Assembly: GCF_003148845.1 (NCBI RefSeq)
Contig: NZ_QGHA01000004.1
Coordinates: 248,001-312,000, forward strand
Source: Mucilaginibacter oryzae
Lineage (GTDB): Bacteria; Bacteroidota; Bacteroidia; Sphingobacteriales; Sphingobacteriaceae
Direction: 5' to 3'
DNA length: 64,000 nt
Of this stretch, positions 1-9,203 are shown piece by piece. Both the position numbers and the translations under genes were made by a program. The notes under the pieces were generated by a model that ran no database searches, was not told the origin of the DNA, and saw only the letters and a program-made list of their open reading frames with translations. Position 1 is the stretch's first letter. Each line of letters begins with the position of its first letter.

Positions 1-969
1 GTTGATGAAGGCGACAAACTACAAACAGGACAGGTTATCGCTAAAATCCCTCGTTCAACCGGTAAAACGCGGGATATTACAGGTGGTTTACCACGTGTAA
101 CCGAGTTATTTGAAGCGCGTAACCCATCAAACCCTGCGGTAGTAACCGAGATTGACGGTGTGGTAACTTTAGGTGGCGTGAAACGTGGTAACCGCGAGAT
201 CACTATCGAATCGAAAGACGGACAGGTTAAAAAATACCTCGTACCGCTTTCAAAACACATCCTTGTACAGGATAACGACTTTATCAAAGCCGGTATGCCA
301 CTGTCGGATGGTTCGATATCACCGTCGGATATCCTCGCTATTAAAGGCCCTGCCGCTGTACAGGAGTATCTTGTTAACGGTATCCAGGAAGTTTACCGCT
401 TACAGGGTGTGAAAATTAACGATAAGCACTTTGAGGTTATCGTTCACCAGATGATGCAGAAAGTGCAGATTGAAGACGCGGGCGATACCCGTTTCTTAGA
501 GCGCGAAGCTGTAGACGGATGGGATTTCATGAACGAGAACGACGAGATCTATGACAAAAAAGTAGTGGTTGATCCGGGTGATTCAACTACGCTGAAAGCA
601 GGTCAGATCGTATCTTTACGTCGTTTACGCGATGAAAACTCGATATTGAAGCGCCGCGACCTTAAACTGGTTGAAGTGCGTGACGCTATCCCGGCTACTT
701 CAAGCCCGATACTGCAAGGGATCACCAGGGCATCGTTGGGCACCAAATCATTTATCTCGGCAGCATCGTTCCAGGAAACTACCAAAGTACTGAACGAAGC
801 AGCTATAGCAGGTAAAAAGGACAACATGCTTGGTCTGAAAGAAAATGTGATCGTAGGTCACTTAATCCCTTCAGGTACCGGTTTGCGCGAATACGAAAAT
901 ATCCGCGTAGGCTCACAGGAAGAATTTGACCGACTGATGGCTTCGAAAGCAGAAGAGCAGGAAGCATGA
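1..969 (+). CDS. rpoC: RNA polymerase beta' subunit, C-terminal part (5' end outside window)
   Basis: The reading frame is open from base 1 and ends at TGA 967-969, giving 322 residues of the C-terminal part of the beta' subunit of core RNA polymerase. Recognisable beta' sequence includes [13 protein letters not shown] near residue 29, followed by the conserved segments [19 protein letters not shown] and [19 protein letters not shown] (the bridge to the trigger-loop/jaw end) and a C-terminal HLIPSGTGL motif. An internal ATG at 160 is not the start, because homologous sequence continues upstream to the window edge. The last residues are acidic and Glu-rich. A terminator follows 22 nt downstream, so this is the end of the rpoBC transcript. 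No oddity in sequence; only truncated by the window. Confidence 0.97.
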   Translation, partial: VDEGDKLQTGQVIAKIPRSTGKTRDITGGLPRVTELFEARNPSNPAVVTEIDGVVTLGGVKRGNREITIESKDGQVKKYLVPLSKHILVQDNDFIKAGMPLSDGSISPSDILAIKGPAAVQEYLVNGIQEVYRLQGVKINDKHFEVIVHQMMQKVQIEDAGDTRFLEREAVDGWDFMNENDEIYDKKVVVDPGDSTTLKAGQIVSLRRLRDENSILKRRDLKLVEVRDAIPATSSPILQGITRASLGTKSFISAASFQETTKVLNEAAIAGKKDNMLGLKENVIVGHLIPSGTGLREYENIRVGSQEEFDRLMASKAEEQEA

Positions 970-990
970 TATAACATTCCTGATAATATG

Positions 991-1020
991 AAGCCTCCCG
1001 GGTAACGGGAGGCTTTTTTT
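991..1020 (+). terminator. Rho-independent terminator after rpoC
   Basis: A perfect G/C-rich hairpin (AGCCTCCCG, short loop, CGGGAGGCT) is followed directly by seven T residues. It lies 22 nt after the rpoC stop and fits termination of the rpoBC operon. Confidence 0.93.
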
Positions 1021-1061
1021 ATGTTTTAAGTTTTTTACAAAAACCTAAAACAATATAATTG

Positions 1062-1069
1062 TACCTTTG
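1062..1069 (+). promoter_or_regulatory. Bacteroidota -7 box upstream of small RNA candidate / DUF3467
   Basis: TACCTTTG matches the Bacteroidota -7 consensus TAnnTTTG at all fixed positions. A clear -33 TTTG is not visible at the expected spacing, only a T-rich run at 1031-1036. Transcription would start near 1076, giving a leader of about 118 nt before the DUF3467 start codon. Confidence 0.45.
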
Positions 1070-1075
1070 TTATAC

Positions 1076-1180
1076 CCGAGACCTTGCGCAGTGGAGTACA
1101 GATTGTTCTGCTATTCTTAAAAGTTGTGCAAGCCAAGCGATCCCTTTAAAAAAGGCTCCTTAAATAGGAACGTCTTTTTG
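1076..1180 (+). ncRNA. Candidate small structured RNA or structured leader between rpoC and DUF3467
   Basis: Downstream of a -7 box the sequence can fold into a stem joining 1083-1090 (CTTGCGCA) with 1125-1132 (TGTGCAAG, one G-U pair), enclosing a smaller CAGA/TCTG hairpin at 1099-1110. A terminator-like element follows: TCCT/AGGA hairpin at 1157-1169 with flanking A and T runs, ending in T5 at 1175-1179. It does not match tRNA, tmRNA or SRP RNA that I can recognise. It could equally be an attenuating 5' leader of the next gene. This is inference from sequence pattern alone. Confidence 0.3.
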
Positions 1181-1193
1181 TTATTTTAGTGGC

Positions 1194-1505
1194 ATGGAAG
1201 AACAAAACGAAACTCAGCTCGCTATCGAGCTTTCAGAAGAAATTGCAGAAGGCACCTATTCAAACCTCGCTATTATTACCCACTCAAGTTCAGAATTTGT
1301 ATTGGATTTTATCCGAGTGATGCCCGGCACGCCCAAGGCCAGGGTAAAGTCGAGGATTATATTAACGCCGGAACATGCCAAACGCCTGCTCACAGCCCTG
1401 GAAGATAACATTGATAAATTTGAGGCCAATAACGGTCGCATTAAAGTTCAACCGGAACATCCGGGCTTTCCGATGAATTTTGGCGGCACAATGGGTCAGG
1501 CTTAA
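1194..1505 (+). CDS. DUF3467 family protein
   Basis: This 103-residue protein of unknown function belongs to the DUF3467 family, recognised by the AEGTYSNLAIITHSSSEF and DFIRVMPG segments in the first half and SRIILTPEHAKRLLTAL followed by DNIDKFEANNG in the second. Family members are small cytosolic proteins and in Bacteroidota commonly follow rpoC, as here. The sequence has no signal peptide or membrane segment. It is separated from rpoC by a terminator and has its own probable promoter at 1062, so it is likely transcribed independently. The acidic N-terminus and short C-terminal PEHPGFPMNFGG tail are typical. No biochemical role is known to me, and none is proposed. Confidence 0.85.
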   Translation: MEEQNETQLAIELSEEIAEGTYSNLAIITHSSSEFVLDFIRVMPGTPKARVKSRIILTPEHAKRLLTALEDNIDKFEANNGRIKVQPEHPGFPMNFGGTMGQA

Positions 1506-1665
1506 TTTTCAATATTATATTAAAACGCACTTTTGTTTAATAAAAAGTTATGTTAAAGTCCTCTTTATGAAAAATTTAATAATTGATTGTTGTTTTTGAG
1601 AAAAAAGTGTATATATTGCAACGATTTAAAACTTATACCTACAAAGACATGGGAGTCCTAATTTT

Positions 1666-2505
1666 ATGAGAAAATCCTACATCCTAAATGCATATTTAAT
1701 TCTTTTCATTTTATTCATTTCCGGAGGGCTGTTTTCCTGTTCATCAACTAAGAAGACTAAATATTTTCAGGATATTCCGGATTCGGGGATGCTGAAAAAG
1801 ATTGCCGCTGCTGAATATATTGAGCCCAAGGTTCAAGTTGATGATATTATATCGGTAATAGTGCAAACTATTGACCCTTCGGCTTCTCAAATGATCAATG
1901 CCGGTAATGTGCCTATTTCGGGGGCGGTGCCTTCGGGTAATGGTAATTCGACATTAAACCAATTGATGGGATCAGGTAATCAATCTCAAATTACAAGTGG
2001 TTACCTGGTTAATAAGCAGGGCACTATTGATGTTCCGGTACTTGGTAAAATAAATGTATTAGGATATTCAACAACTGAGCTGACGGCAATTATACGTGAT
2101 CTTGCTGCCAAATACTATAATAACCCAACCGTTATAGTACGTTTTGCCAATTTTAAGGTTAGTATTTTGGGCGAAGTAGCTAAGCCTGGAGTATATATTA
2201 TGCCAAACGAGAAAGTCAGCGTTTTAGATGCTTTGTCAATGGCTGGAGATTTGACAATTTTCGGAACCAGAAATAATGTTTTGTTAATAAGAGGAAATCC
2301 AGATGGGACAAAGACCCCATACAGGATCAATTTGAAGAACAGTAATATCATGTCCGAGCCTTACTATTACTTAAGGCAAAATGATATGATTTATGTTGAA
2401 CCGAACAGGGCAAAAGCAGCCGCAACCGATGCTGCGCAGGCACGTAACTATACGATAATAGGCTCTATCTTATCTATTATTGCTATTTATATTACACGAA
2501 AATAA
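1666..2505 (+). CDS. Polysaccharide export outer-membrane lipoprotein (Wza type)
   Basis: This 279-residue lipoprotein should form the outer-membrane export channel for the polysaccharide made by this locus. The N-terminus has a signal peptide with lipobox LFSC, lipidated Cys at residue 25. A Poly_export domain covers roughly residues 50-165, including VQVDDIISVIVQTIDPSASQ and TIDVPVLGKINVLGYS. An SLBB-type segment follows at about 165-240 (VSILGEVAKPGVYIMPNEK). A hydrophobic helix near the C-terminus (IIGSILSIIAIYI) resembles the Wza membrane-spanning helix. It sits 8 nt before the wzc-type gene, an almost universal pairing. It is the first gene of the co-directional exopolysaccharide cluster. 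A short Gly/Asn/Ser-rich loop at about 85-110 is an insertion seen in Bacteroidota homologues. Confidence 0.9.
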   Translation: MRKSYILNAYLILFILFISGGLFSCSSTKKTKYFQDIPDSGMLKKIAAAEYIEPKVQVDDIISVIVQTIDPSASQMINAGNVPISGAVPSGNGNSTLNQLMGSGNQSQITSGYLVNKQGTIDVPVLGKINVLGYSTTELTAIIRDLAAKYYNNPTVIVRFANFKVSILGEVAKPGVYIMPNEKVSVLDALSMAGDLTIFGTRNNVLLIRGNPDGTKTPYRINLKNSNIMSEPYYYLRQNDMIYVEPNRAKAAATDAAQARNYTIIGSILSIIAIYITRK

Positions 2506-2513
2506 TCAAGTAT

Positions 2514-4919
2514 ATGGAATTTCGCGATCAGGAAGTTGATCAAATCTTAAATAAGGGAGAATCTTTTGATATTAAAAAGTTTATAGGGAGGGTTCTTAAT
2601 TACTGGTATCTTTTTGCAATAAGTATTGTTGTTTGTTTGGCAGGCGCGTTTGCTTATGCACGGTATGGCACACCACAATATAAAATTACAAGCGAATTAA
2701 TCATCCAGGACGATGCATCTGGGGGGCTACTTGGCGGTAAAGGTGGTAATGGATCTATGATGGATTTTTCTGACCTTTTAGATATTTCGAATAACGTTTA
2801 CAACGAAATCAGTATTTTAAAGTCAAGGCTTTTGATGGTTAACGTTGTTAAAGATTTAGGTCTTGATGTAGTTGTTTATAGAAAAGGCAGGTTAAATAGC
2901 GTAGAGTTATTTGATGAGTCTCCGTTTAGTGTTCAGGTAATATCAAAAGTCGATTCTATTAAGGCGCGGGTTTACGACGTTGAGGTTAACAATAATAATT
3001 TCCATATTTCCAACGGAAAAGACAACATTGACGGGACTTTTAAGTACGGACAAGTTATTAGTTTACCGCAATTTAATCTGATTTTCAAAAGTGTTCCTGG
3101 ACATCCTATTGAAAGTAACGGGTATAAGGTAGTAGTCCATTCAATTGATGACCAGGTTGAGGCATTTGCTAATAATCTGGCGGTTGAGTTGACGGATAAG
3201 AAAAGTACCACTCTACAATTGACATTGAATTATTCCAATTCAAAAAAGGGAGAAGCTATTCTACAAAAATTAATGGCTCTGTATCTCCAAACTAATCGGC
3301 AAAGTAAAATAGAAGTGGCCGATAGTACCTTGAATTTTATTGAAGGAAGATTAAACATAGTAAGTAGGGAGCTATCAGGAGTTGAAACCAAGTTTGAACA
3401 ATTTAAACAGGAAAATGGTATAGCCGACGTAACAGCACAAGGAAAGGCTTTAGCTGGTAACGTATCAGATTATTATGTTAAGTTGAACGAACAAGAAACT
3501 CAATTGTCTGTGGTTAAAGATGTTGAGAAATATATAAATGACCCATCTAACAAGAGAATAATTCCAAACACCCTTGCCGTTCAGGATCCCGTTTTTGCTG
3601 AAGCCATCGGGAAATACAACATGTTATTAATTAATAGAGATAACCTGATTTTATCTTATAAAGAAGATAATCCTGTAGTTCAAAATATTGATCAGCAACT
3701 TGCTAACGTGAGGCTAAGCCTGGTAAAAAGTTTTGAAACATATAAAAGGAATCTTGTAATAGTTATAAATAATTTAAAGGCGCAAAATGCTTCATTGACG
3801 TCCGCCGTTAAAAGTGTACCCAGGAAGGAGCGGATTTATCTCGACTATTCCCGCCAGCAAGACTTAAAACAGCAATTATATTTGTATTTGTTGCAGAAAA
3901 AAGAAGAAACTGCAATATCCAGAACTTCTACATTATCAACAGCACGAATTATTGATCCGGCTAAAAGTGATTATTTACCATTTAAGCCTAATAAGCCACT
4001 TGTTTATATAATAGGGTTGTTTTTGGGTTGCATTATACCCTGGGCTTTTTTCTATATAAAGGAAATGCTTAATTCGCGAATCCTTAACCGTGAAGATATT
4101 GAATCTCATACCAAAGTATCGGTTGTTGGAGAAATAGGTAACAATGAAGAAAATGTATCGGTTGTCGTTTCTCCAAATTCAAGAACAATTTTATCAGAAC
4201 AATTTAGAGCCCTGCGAACCAATCTACAGTTTGTTTTAAACTCAAAAAATAAATCAAACGTTATTATGGTTACATCCAGTATGAGTGGTGAAGGTAAATC
4301 ATTCATCTCAATGAATCTTGGGAGCGTTTTGCAGTTGAGTGGCAAAAAAGTATTGTTGTTAGAGTTGGACTTAAGAAAGCCTAAATTGTCTCTTAATTTG
4401 GGTATGGAAAGTGATTTTGGGTTTACAAATTATATTGTTTCTAACAATATGGATCTTGACTCAATAATAAAACCTACATTTATTTCTGAAAACCTTTTCA
4501 TCATATCCGCGGGGCCTGTTCCTCCAAACCCTTCTGAGCTTTTGCTAAATGAAAAGGTTGGTACTATGATTGAGCAACTCAAAGAAAAATTTGATTTTAT
4601 AATTATTGATAGCGCACCTATTGGTTTGGTATCTGACGCGCAATTAATTGAAAAATATGTTGACATCAATCTATATATAGTAAGACAGGAATATACATTT
4701 AAGTCGCAGTTAATGATCATTAATGACCTTGTTAAAACGGGTAAGTTTAAGCGTTGTTACTTGGTTGTTAATGATATAAAATCGCGTCGGGGTGGCTACG
4801 GTTATGGCTACGGCTACGGCTACGGTTATGGCTATGGTTATGGCTATGGAAACTATGGCGGTTATATTGATAATAAATCGAAGCCTTCCTTTTTCAGAAG
4901 ACTCTTGTCTCGTAAATAG
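2514..4919 (+). CDS. Wzc-type polysaccharide co-polymerase with BY-kinase domain
   Basis: An 801-residue inner-membrane polysaccharide co-polymerase and tyrosine autokinase that controls chain length and couples synthesis to export. The Wzz domain begins after a first membrane helix near residues 30-50 (YLFAISIVVCLAGAF). A GNVR-like periplasmic coiled region spans about 270-460, and a second helix lies near 495-515. The cytosolic BY-kinase carries Walker A SSMSGEGKS (Lys595), Walker A' VLLLELDLRKPK and Walker B FDFIIIDSAPIG. The C-terminal tyrosine cluster, the expected autophosphorylation site, is a Gly-Tyr repeat: 11 Tyr between residues 762 and 784. It is encoded by alternating ggc/ggt and tac/tat codons, so repeat-number change stays in frame. 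The flanking outer-membrane exporter gene lies 8 nt upstream. Confidence 0.93.
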   Translation: MEFRDQEVDQILNKGESFDIKKFIGRVLNYWYLFAISIVVCLAGAFAYARYGTPQYKITSELIIQDDASGGLLGGKGGNGSMMDFSDLLDISNNVYNEISILKSRLLMVNVVKDLGLDVVVYRKGRLNSVELFDESPFSVQVISKVDSIKARVYDVEVNNNNFHISNGKDNIDGTFKYGQVISLPQFNLIFKSVPGHPIESNGYKVVVHSIDDQVEAFANNLAVELTDKKSTTLQLTLNYSNSKKGEAILQKLMALYLQTNRQSKIEVADSTLNFIEGRLNIVSRELSGVETKFEQFKQENGIADVTAQGKALAGNVSDYYVKLNEQETQLSVVKDVEKYINDPSNKRIIPNTLAVQDPVFAEAIGKYNMLLINRDNLILSYKEDNPVVQNIDQQLANVRLSLVKSFETYKRNLVIVINNLKAQNASLTSAVKSVPRKERIYLDYSRQQDLKQQLYLYLLQKKEETAISRTSTLSTARIIDPAKSDYLPFKPNKPLVYIIGLFLGCIIPWAFFYIKEMLNSRILNREDIESHTKVSVVGEIGNNEENVSVVVSPNSRTILSEQFRALRTNLQFVLNSKNKSNVIMVTSSMSGEGKSFISMNLGSVLQLSGKKVLLLELDLRKPKLSLNLGMESDFGFTNYIVSNNMDLDSIIKPTFISENLFIISAGPVPPNPSELLLNEKVGTMIEQLKEKFDFIIIDSAPIGLVSDAQLIEKYVDINLYIVRQEYTFKSQLMIINDLVKTGKFKRCYLVVNDIKSRRGGYGYGYGYGYGYGYGYGYGNYGGYIDNKSKPSFFRRLLSRK
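4791..4863 (+). repeat. Hexanucleotide Gly-Tyr repeat in wzc tail
   Basis: About nine near-identical 6-bp units (GGY TAY) encode the tyrosine-rich tail of the Wzc-type kinase. Slippage by whole units would change the number of phosphorylatable tyrosines without a frameshift. Confidence 0.85.
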
Positions 4920-4951
4920 ATATAAATTTTTTATCATAATTCAACGTCTTA

Positions 4952-6232
4952 ATGGATTCTGCCCTGTTCAATGAATATTCTTTGCTGAAAAGTGAATATG
5001 ATTTAAAGTATAAAGGCATTGATTTCAATAGGATTCTTGCACATGAATTTTTACTCATTACTTTTCGAAGTTCGGAATTTGAAAAGCTAAGATATTACCA
5101 GATTATTTCTTTGTTTTTTAAAGTAAGAAAACTGGGAAAACTAAGAGATGTGTTTTCGAAGAATATTTTGGTTACTAACGGTATTGACAGAAATGATTAT
5201 ACAGAACTTATAGAAGGCTTCACAAAAGACCTAAGTGATTACTCATATTATTCGTTAACTGGCTTACCTAATGAATATACGGTAAAGTTGAGCCTGAAAA
5301 GCTTTTTCAGTGCTGTTAATTACGTTTTTTTTAAGAAAAGACGTTGTATCAATAGTTTTAAAGAGAAACTTTGCATTGCCGGTGCTATAGTTTATTACAG
5401 GCGTATATTGGATGATCTTGAAAATAGTTTCGCCGGCATAAATTTGCAGGGAAAAAAGTATGTTGCGTTTAATAGCGCTTATGATATAGAAACCCTGATT
5501 ACCCTTTTTTTTAAAAGTAAGGGTGTTACTACCTATCATCTTTCCCACGGCGTAAGCTATATAAAATATAAAAAGACTATGCCGCTTGATAGGGTCAACG
5601 GCGAAAATATTACTGCAGATAACATATTGGTTTGGGGCGAATCAAGTAAAAGAGATTTAATCAACAACTACAGTATTTTCCCGGAGAAGATTTTAGTTGC
5701 CGGGAATCCTAAATACCCGAAAAGGAAGATAAACGTTAAGCAGAGCTTCAAAACCGGGATTGTTTTTTTAGGGAGGAATATTTATGATGATCAAAATGTC
5801 AGGATAGTTGAAATAGTAGGTGAAGTTTCAAAATTGTGGCAGATAAAATTTGTAATAAAACCTCACCCCAGGTCGGATTTAAACAGAATAAGACTTGTGG
5901 CAAAGAACTATGATATAGATGTTGTTGATACAAAATATACCATCAATGATATACTCAAAACAGGTAGTTATGATTTTGCCATTGCTTATAACACAACGGT
6001 ATATTATGAGGCTATGTATTATAGTTTGGTTTGCTTGAGATATGACCAGGATGAGAATGAAGATTACGAAGGCATTGAGGATAAATTTAGAGATGAAGAA
6101 TCTTTAATGAAACAGATCAATAAGTTTAAAAACATGGAAAATGAAGATTTAAATGTCAAAATAGACAATTTGTTAGTGACTGTTTTAGGAATGGGTATTG
6201 ATAATTATAAAATGATTTTAAACGATGAGTAG
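4952..6232 (+). CDS. Putative GT-B-like glycosyl/glycerophosphate transferase of the EPS locus
   Basis: A 426-residue protein without signal peptide or obvious membrane helices. The C-terminal half resembles the GT-B fold of capsule synthesis and CDP-glycerol glycerophosphotransferase-like proteins. It has TYHLSHGVSY near residue 195 (a His-Gly typical of the first Rossmann domain end), ILVWGESSKRDLI, ILVAGNPKYPKRK at about 250, then FVIKPHPRSD near 305 and a late AYNTTVYYEAMYY segment where the nucleotide-sugar ribose is usually held. The N-terminal 150 residues are not recognisable. It starts 32 nt after the wzc-type gene and overlaps the wzx-type gene by 8 nt, so it belongs to the cluster. 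I infer a sugar or polyol-phosphate transferase; the donor is unknown, and a sialyl-type transferase is an alternative. Confidence 0.55.
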   Translation: MDSALFNEYSLLKSEYDLKYKGIDFNRILAHEFLLITFRSSEFEKLRYYQIISLFFKVRKLGKLRDVFSKNILVTNGIDRNDYTELIEGFTKDLSDYSYYSLTGLPNEYTVKLSLKSFFSAVNYVFFKKRRCINSFKEKLCIAGAIVYYRRILDDLENSFAGINLQGKKYVAFNSAYDIETLITLFFKSKGVTTYHLSHGVSYIKYKKTMPLDRVNGENITADNILVWGESSKRDLINNYSIFPEKILVAGNPKYPKRKINVKQSFKTGIVFLGRNIYDDQNVRIVEIVGEVSKLWQIKFVIKPHPRSDLNRIRLVAKNYDIDVVDTKYTINDILKTGSYDFAIAYNTTVYYEAMYYSLVCLRYDQDENEDYEGIEDKFRDEESLMKQINKFKNMENEDLNVKIDNLLVTVLGMGIDNYKMILNDE

Positions 6233-7733
6233 TTCGAAGCGAATACTTTCGGGAGTTATTTGGAGTTCTCTTGGCAATGTTATAAGCGCTTTATACAGCT
6301 TTTTTTCAGTTCCGATACTTTTATTTCATTTCGGGAAACAACATTACGGCTTAATTGGGTTGGCCTTGTCTGTAAACGTTTATCTGAAGTTAATGGATAT
6401 GGGGTTTTCATCCGGTAATGTGAAGTTCTTTTCTGAGTGGATCGTCAAGAAAGAATATGTGAATTTAAATAAGCTGTTTCAATCCAGTTTGGCCTTTTAT
6501 GGAACAATTGGTATTGTAAATGCTATAATTTTAAGTGTGGTGTCTTTTTATGCCAAATCCATATTTTCATTATCAGATTCTGATGCCGATATTTTACATA
6601 GTATGTTCTATGTGTTAATGATTAGTGCCTTTTTTGGATGGTTATCAGCGTTACTTGATCAATTTTTAAGGGCTAACGAAATTATAGGCTGGGAACAACG
6701 ATTAATGATCTTCTCCAGATTACTTCAGGTGTTAGCGTTATATCTGACCGTTAAGTTTGATTTCAGCGTGAAATTGTTTTTTGCGTTGACTACCTTTTCG
6801 TCGTTAATAATTATTCCATTCAGCGTTTGGAAAATTAATACATTAAAATTTAAAATCACCTATTTCCCCAAATATCACTCTGAGATATTTAAGAAAATAC
6901 TGCCCTATTGTTTGAGTTTATTTTCATTTGGCATTTTCCAGTTTTCTGCAATATATCTGCGGCCTATTATTTTAAGTATGCGGTCAAACGTTGGCGCGGT
7001 GGCCGAGTACCGGATATTGGAAGGTTTTGCAAATATGGTTCTTTTATTGGGATCGAGTTTTACAACGGTAATTTTACCCTCAGCTTCAAAAGCTAAAGCA
7101 ATGAATGACAGAGTTAAAATGGATAAAATCGCTTACAACGGTACCAAGTATGTGAGTGTTTTTTTGTCAATAATCGTTTTCGGGTTTGTTTTAGTGTCAA
7201 GGGATGTACTTAATTTATACGTTGGTAATACTTACGATTATTTGTGGGTTTGGTTAGTAGTTTGGATTATTACGTTATTAGCCGCTCATACGTCTGCGAT
7301 ATCAAGTTTGGTGTTGTCTGAAACAAATTTGCGCCCGATAGTTATAATGTCGTCTTTCTCATCAATTTCTTCGCTAACAATAGCCTGGTTTTTAACACCC
7401 TCTTACCGTGTTGGTGGAGTAGTATTCGGTTATTTATTTTATAATATTTTCCAGATGGGTTTTTATTACATTTACTATTACCCACGAGTTATGCAATTAA
7501 ATTCGCTTAAGATATTTATAAAATCATTTTTTATCCCTTCGGTTTTTGTGGCAGCTATAGCATGCTTGGTATTTTATGTATATCCGCATGTTTTTCACAA
7601 CCATGGTTACAATAAAGTGTTTTTAAGCGGGGCTATATATATGTTTATTTTACTACCGGTGATATTTTTCCTGGTAATGGATGAAGGTGACAGAATTTTT
7701 ATAAAGCAGTTGCTTAAAATTAAGCAAAAGTAA
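6225..7733 (+). CDS. Wzx-type lipid-linked oligosaccharide flippase
   Basis: A 502-residue polytopic membrane protein with roughly a dozen to fourteen hydrophobic segments, of the MOP/MATE-related Wzx (PST) family. It is expected to flip undecaprenyl-diphosphate-linked repeat units across the inner membrane. The N-terminal KRILSGVIWSSLGNVISALYS and the LLFHFGKQHYGLIGLALS segment are typical of this family. Length is usual for the family. It overlaps the preceding transferase gene by 8 nt (ATGAGTAG type) and is followed 34 nt later by a Wzy-type polymerase, giving the flippase-polymerase pair of a Wzy-dependent pathway together with the co-polymerase and exporter upstream. The substrate cannot be told from sequence. 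Confidence 0.88.
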   Translation: MSSSKRILSGVIWSSLGNVISALYSFFSVPILLFHFGKQHYGLIGLALSVNVYLKLMDMGFSSGNVKFFSEWIVKKEYVNLNKLFQSSLAFYGTIGIVNAIILSVVSFYAKSIFSLSDSDADILHSMFYVLMISAFFGWLSALLDQFLRANEIIGWEQRLMIFSRLLQVLALYLTVKFDFSVKLFFALTTFSSLIIIPFSVWKINTLKFKITYFPKYHSEIFKKILPYCLSLFSFGIFQFSAIYLRPIILSMRSNVGAVAEYRILEGFANMVLLLGSSFTTVILPSASKAKAMNDRVKMDKIAYNGTKYVSVFLSIIVFGFVLVSRDVLNLYVGNTYDYLWVWLVVWIITLLAAHTSAISSLVLSETNLRPIVIMSSFSSISSLTIAWFLTPSYRVGGVVFGYLFYNIFQMGFYYIYYYPRVMQLNSLKIFIKSFFIPSVFVAAIACLVFYVYPHVFHNHGYNKVFLSGAIYMFILLPVIFFLVMDEGDRIFIKQLLKIKQK

Positions 7734-7767
7734 AAGAATATTAACAGTCATTTATTGACGATACCAT

Positions 7768-9147
7768 ATGATTAGCATTTTAGTATCAGTATTTTGTTTG
7801 ATTTTGCTTTGGAAGGTGAGCGTAAATACCGGTATTGATCAGGTATATTGGGTGTTGCTTTTTATTTTATTTGTTCCACCCAATATTGTTATTTTATTCT
7901 TTATTCCTTATAACCAGTTTTTGATCTTAATCTTACTGGCGGGTATTGTTTTTAACAAAGACTGGTTAGAAGCACTAAGATCATTCCCACTGAAACGAAC
8001 GTTTATATTATTTGCAATTTGCATGATAACTATAGCACTGTTTGATCATAGGGGAACGTTGACATCGGTACAGAAGATAGCGAAAGCGGTATCATTTTTA
8101 ACATCAAATATTTTATTTTGTTTATTTACTTATATAGCATTAAACAAAACATACAGTTATTCTAATTTATATCGTAAGATTTTTTTGATTCTTGGAGTTT
8201 TCACAGTATATGGAGTAGTGTGTTTTGTAACCAAAGCAAATCCTTATGCTACTGCACTTGCTGAAGCTTATAACATCCAGGACTATATGAAAACGTATCT
8301 TTTAAATGCCGACGGCAGAACGAGGGTTAATTCATTTAGTTTTCACCCATATTTATATGGGATCATTTTAACAATAGCCACGCTTTTTTTTATATATTAT
8401 TATCAACATCCACGCGGGCTTTTAAAGATTCCTAAAAATATCGCTTTGGCGCTTTTAGCGTTGTTTGTTGTTAATATCTTTTTGTCAAATTCACGATCCA
8501 TATTATTGATTTTTATTTTGGCTTATGGTTTATATTCTCTGTTTTCCATCACTGCAGACAGGTTTCTTATTTACCTTTTAATATTTCCAATTGTACTTTT
8601 GGTAGCCTTTCAAATCCCTAAGGTGAGTAAAACCATCGATCAGCTAACCGACGTGGTTTTTAACGGTGGAAATACAACCGAAGGTAGTAATGTTGATATG
8701 AGACAGCAACAGCTTTTGATTTCGGCAAAGTATTTTAATGATAGCCCTATATTTGGAAATGGATTTGATTACATCATTGAAAACCTGGGTTTCAATGCCG
8801 ATATATCAAAGCGCGAGAGTGACGCAGATGCTTTTGGCTTTGAAAGTTACTTCTTTGTACTTTTAATCGAACAGGGTACAATAGGAATAATTGGCAATTT
8901 AATTTTATTTATTGGCTTGATAATATACCATGTTCGGAACATTTTCAGGGTTAGTGGTTTGGACAGACGATTTGTTTTTGTTAATCTGTTGACCATCTTG
9001 GGATATCTTGCGTTTATACTAACAACAGGTACTTTAAACTCAATGCCATTCTTTTTTATTATGATTGGCGTTTCAATATCTATCCAGCAAAAGATGCTTA
9101 CCTATAAAAAAGCCGTAATTAAAGATGATATGGTTAATGTAAGCTGA
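7768..9147 (+). CDS. Wzy-type polysaccharide polymerase (O-antigen ligase family membrane protein)
   Basis: A 459-residue protein with about ten to twelve membrane helices and a large periplasmic loop at about residues 290-360. The loop contains an NGGNTTEGSNVDMRQQQL stretch followed by FNDSPIFGNGFDY, the Wzy_C/O-antigen-ligase signature arrangement (R-rich loop, then G-x-G). It would polymerise repeat units at the periplasmic face. WaaL-type ligases share this fold, but the position directly after a flippase in a cluster with Wza- and Wzc-type proteins favours a polymerase. Sequence divergence is normal for this class, so the assignment rests on topology, loop motif and context. Confidence 0.75.
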   Translation: MISILVSVFCLILLWKVSVNTGIDQVYWVLLFILFVPPNIVILFFIPYNQFLILILLAGIVFNKDWLEALRSFPLKRTFILFAICMITIALFDHRGTLTSVQKIAKAVSFLTSNILFCLFTYIALNKTYSYSNLYRKIFLILGVFTVYGVVCFVTKANPYATALAEAYNIQDYMKTYLLNADGRTRVNSFSFHPYLYGIILTIATLFFIYYYQHPRGLLKIPKNIALALLALFVVNIFLSNSRSILLIFILAYGLYSLFSITADRFLIYLLIFPIVLLVAFQIPKVSKTIDQLTDVVFNGGNTTEGSNVDMRQQQLLISAKYFNDSPIFGNGFDYIIENLGFNADISKRESDADAFGFESYFFVLLIEQGTIGIIGNLILFIGLIIYHVRNIFRVSGLDRRFVFVNLLTILGYLAFILTTGTLNSMPFFFIMIGVSISIQQKMLTYKKAVIKDDMVNVS

Positions 9148-9203
9148 TTTTTAAAAACATATGAAGGTGTTGAGTATTGGTTTTTTGCTTAAGAATATTT
9201 ATC

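Noticed and set aside
1080..1140. Candidate tRNA between rpoC and DUF3467
   Set aside because: No cloverleaf, no T-loop GTTCRA motif and no anticodon stem at the required positions.
9177..9203. TTG start nine codons before the GT2 gene ATG
   Set aside because: The family motif begins six residues after the ATG at 9204, so the upstream extension is unneeded.
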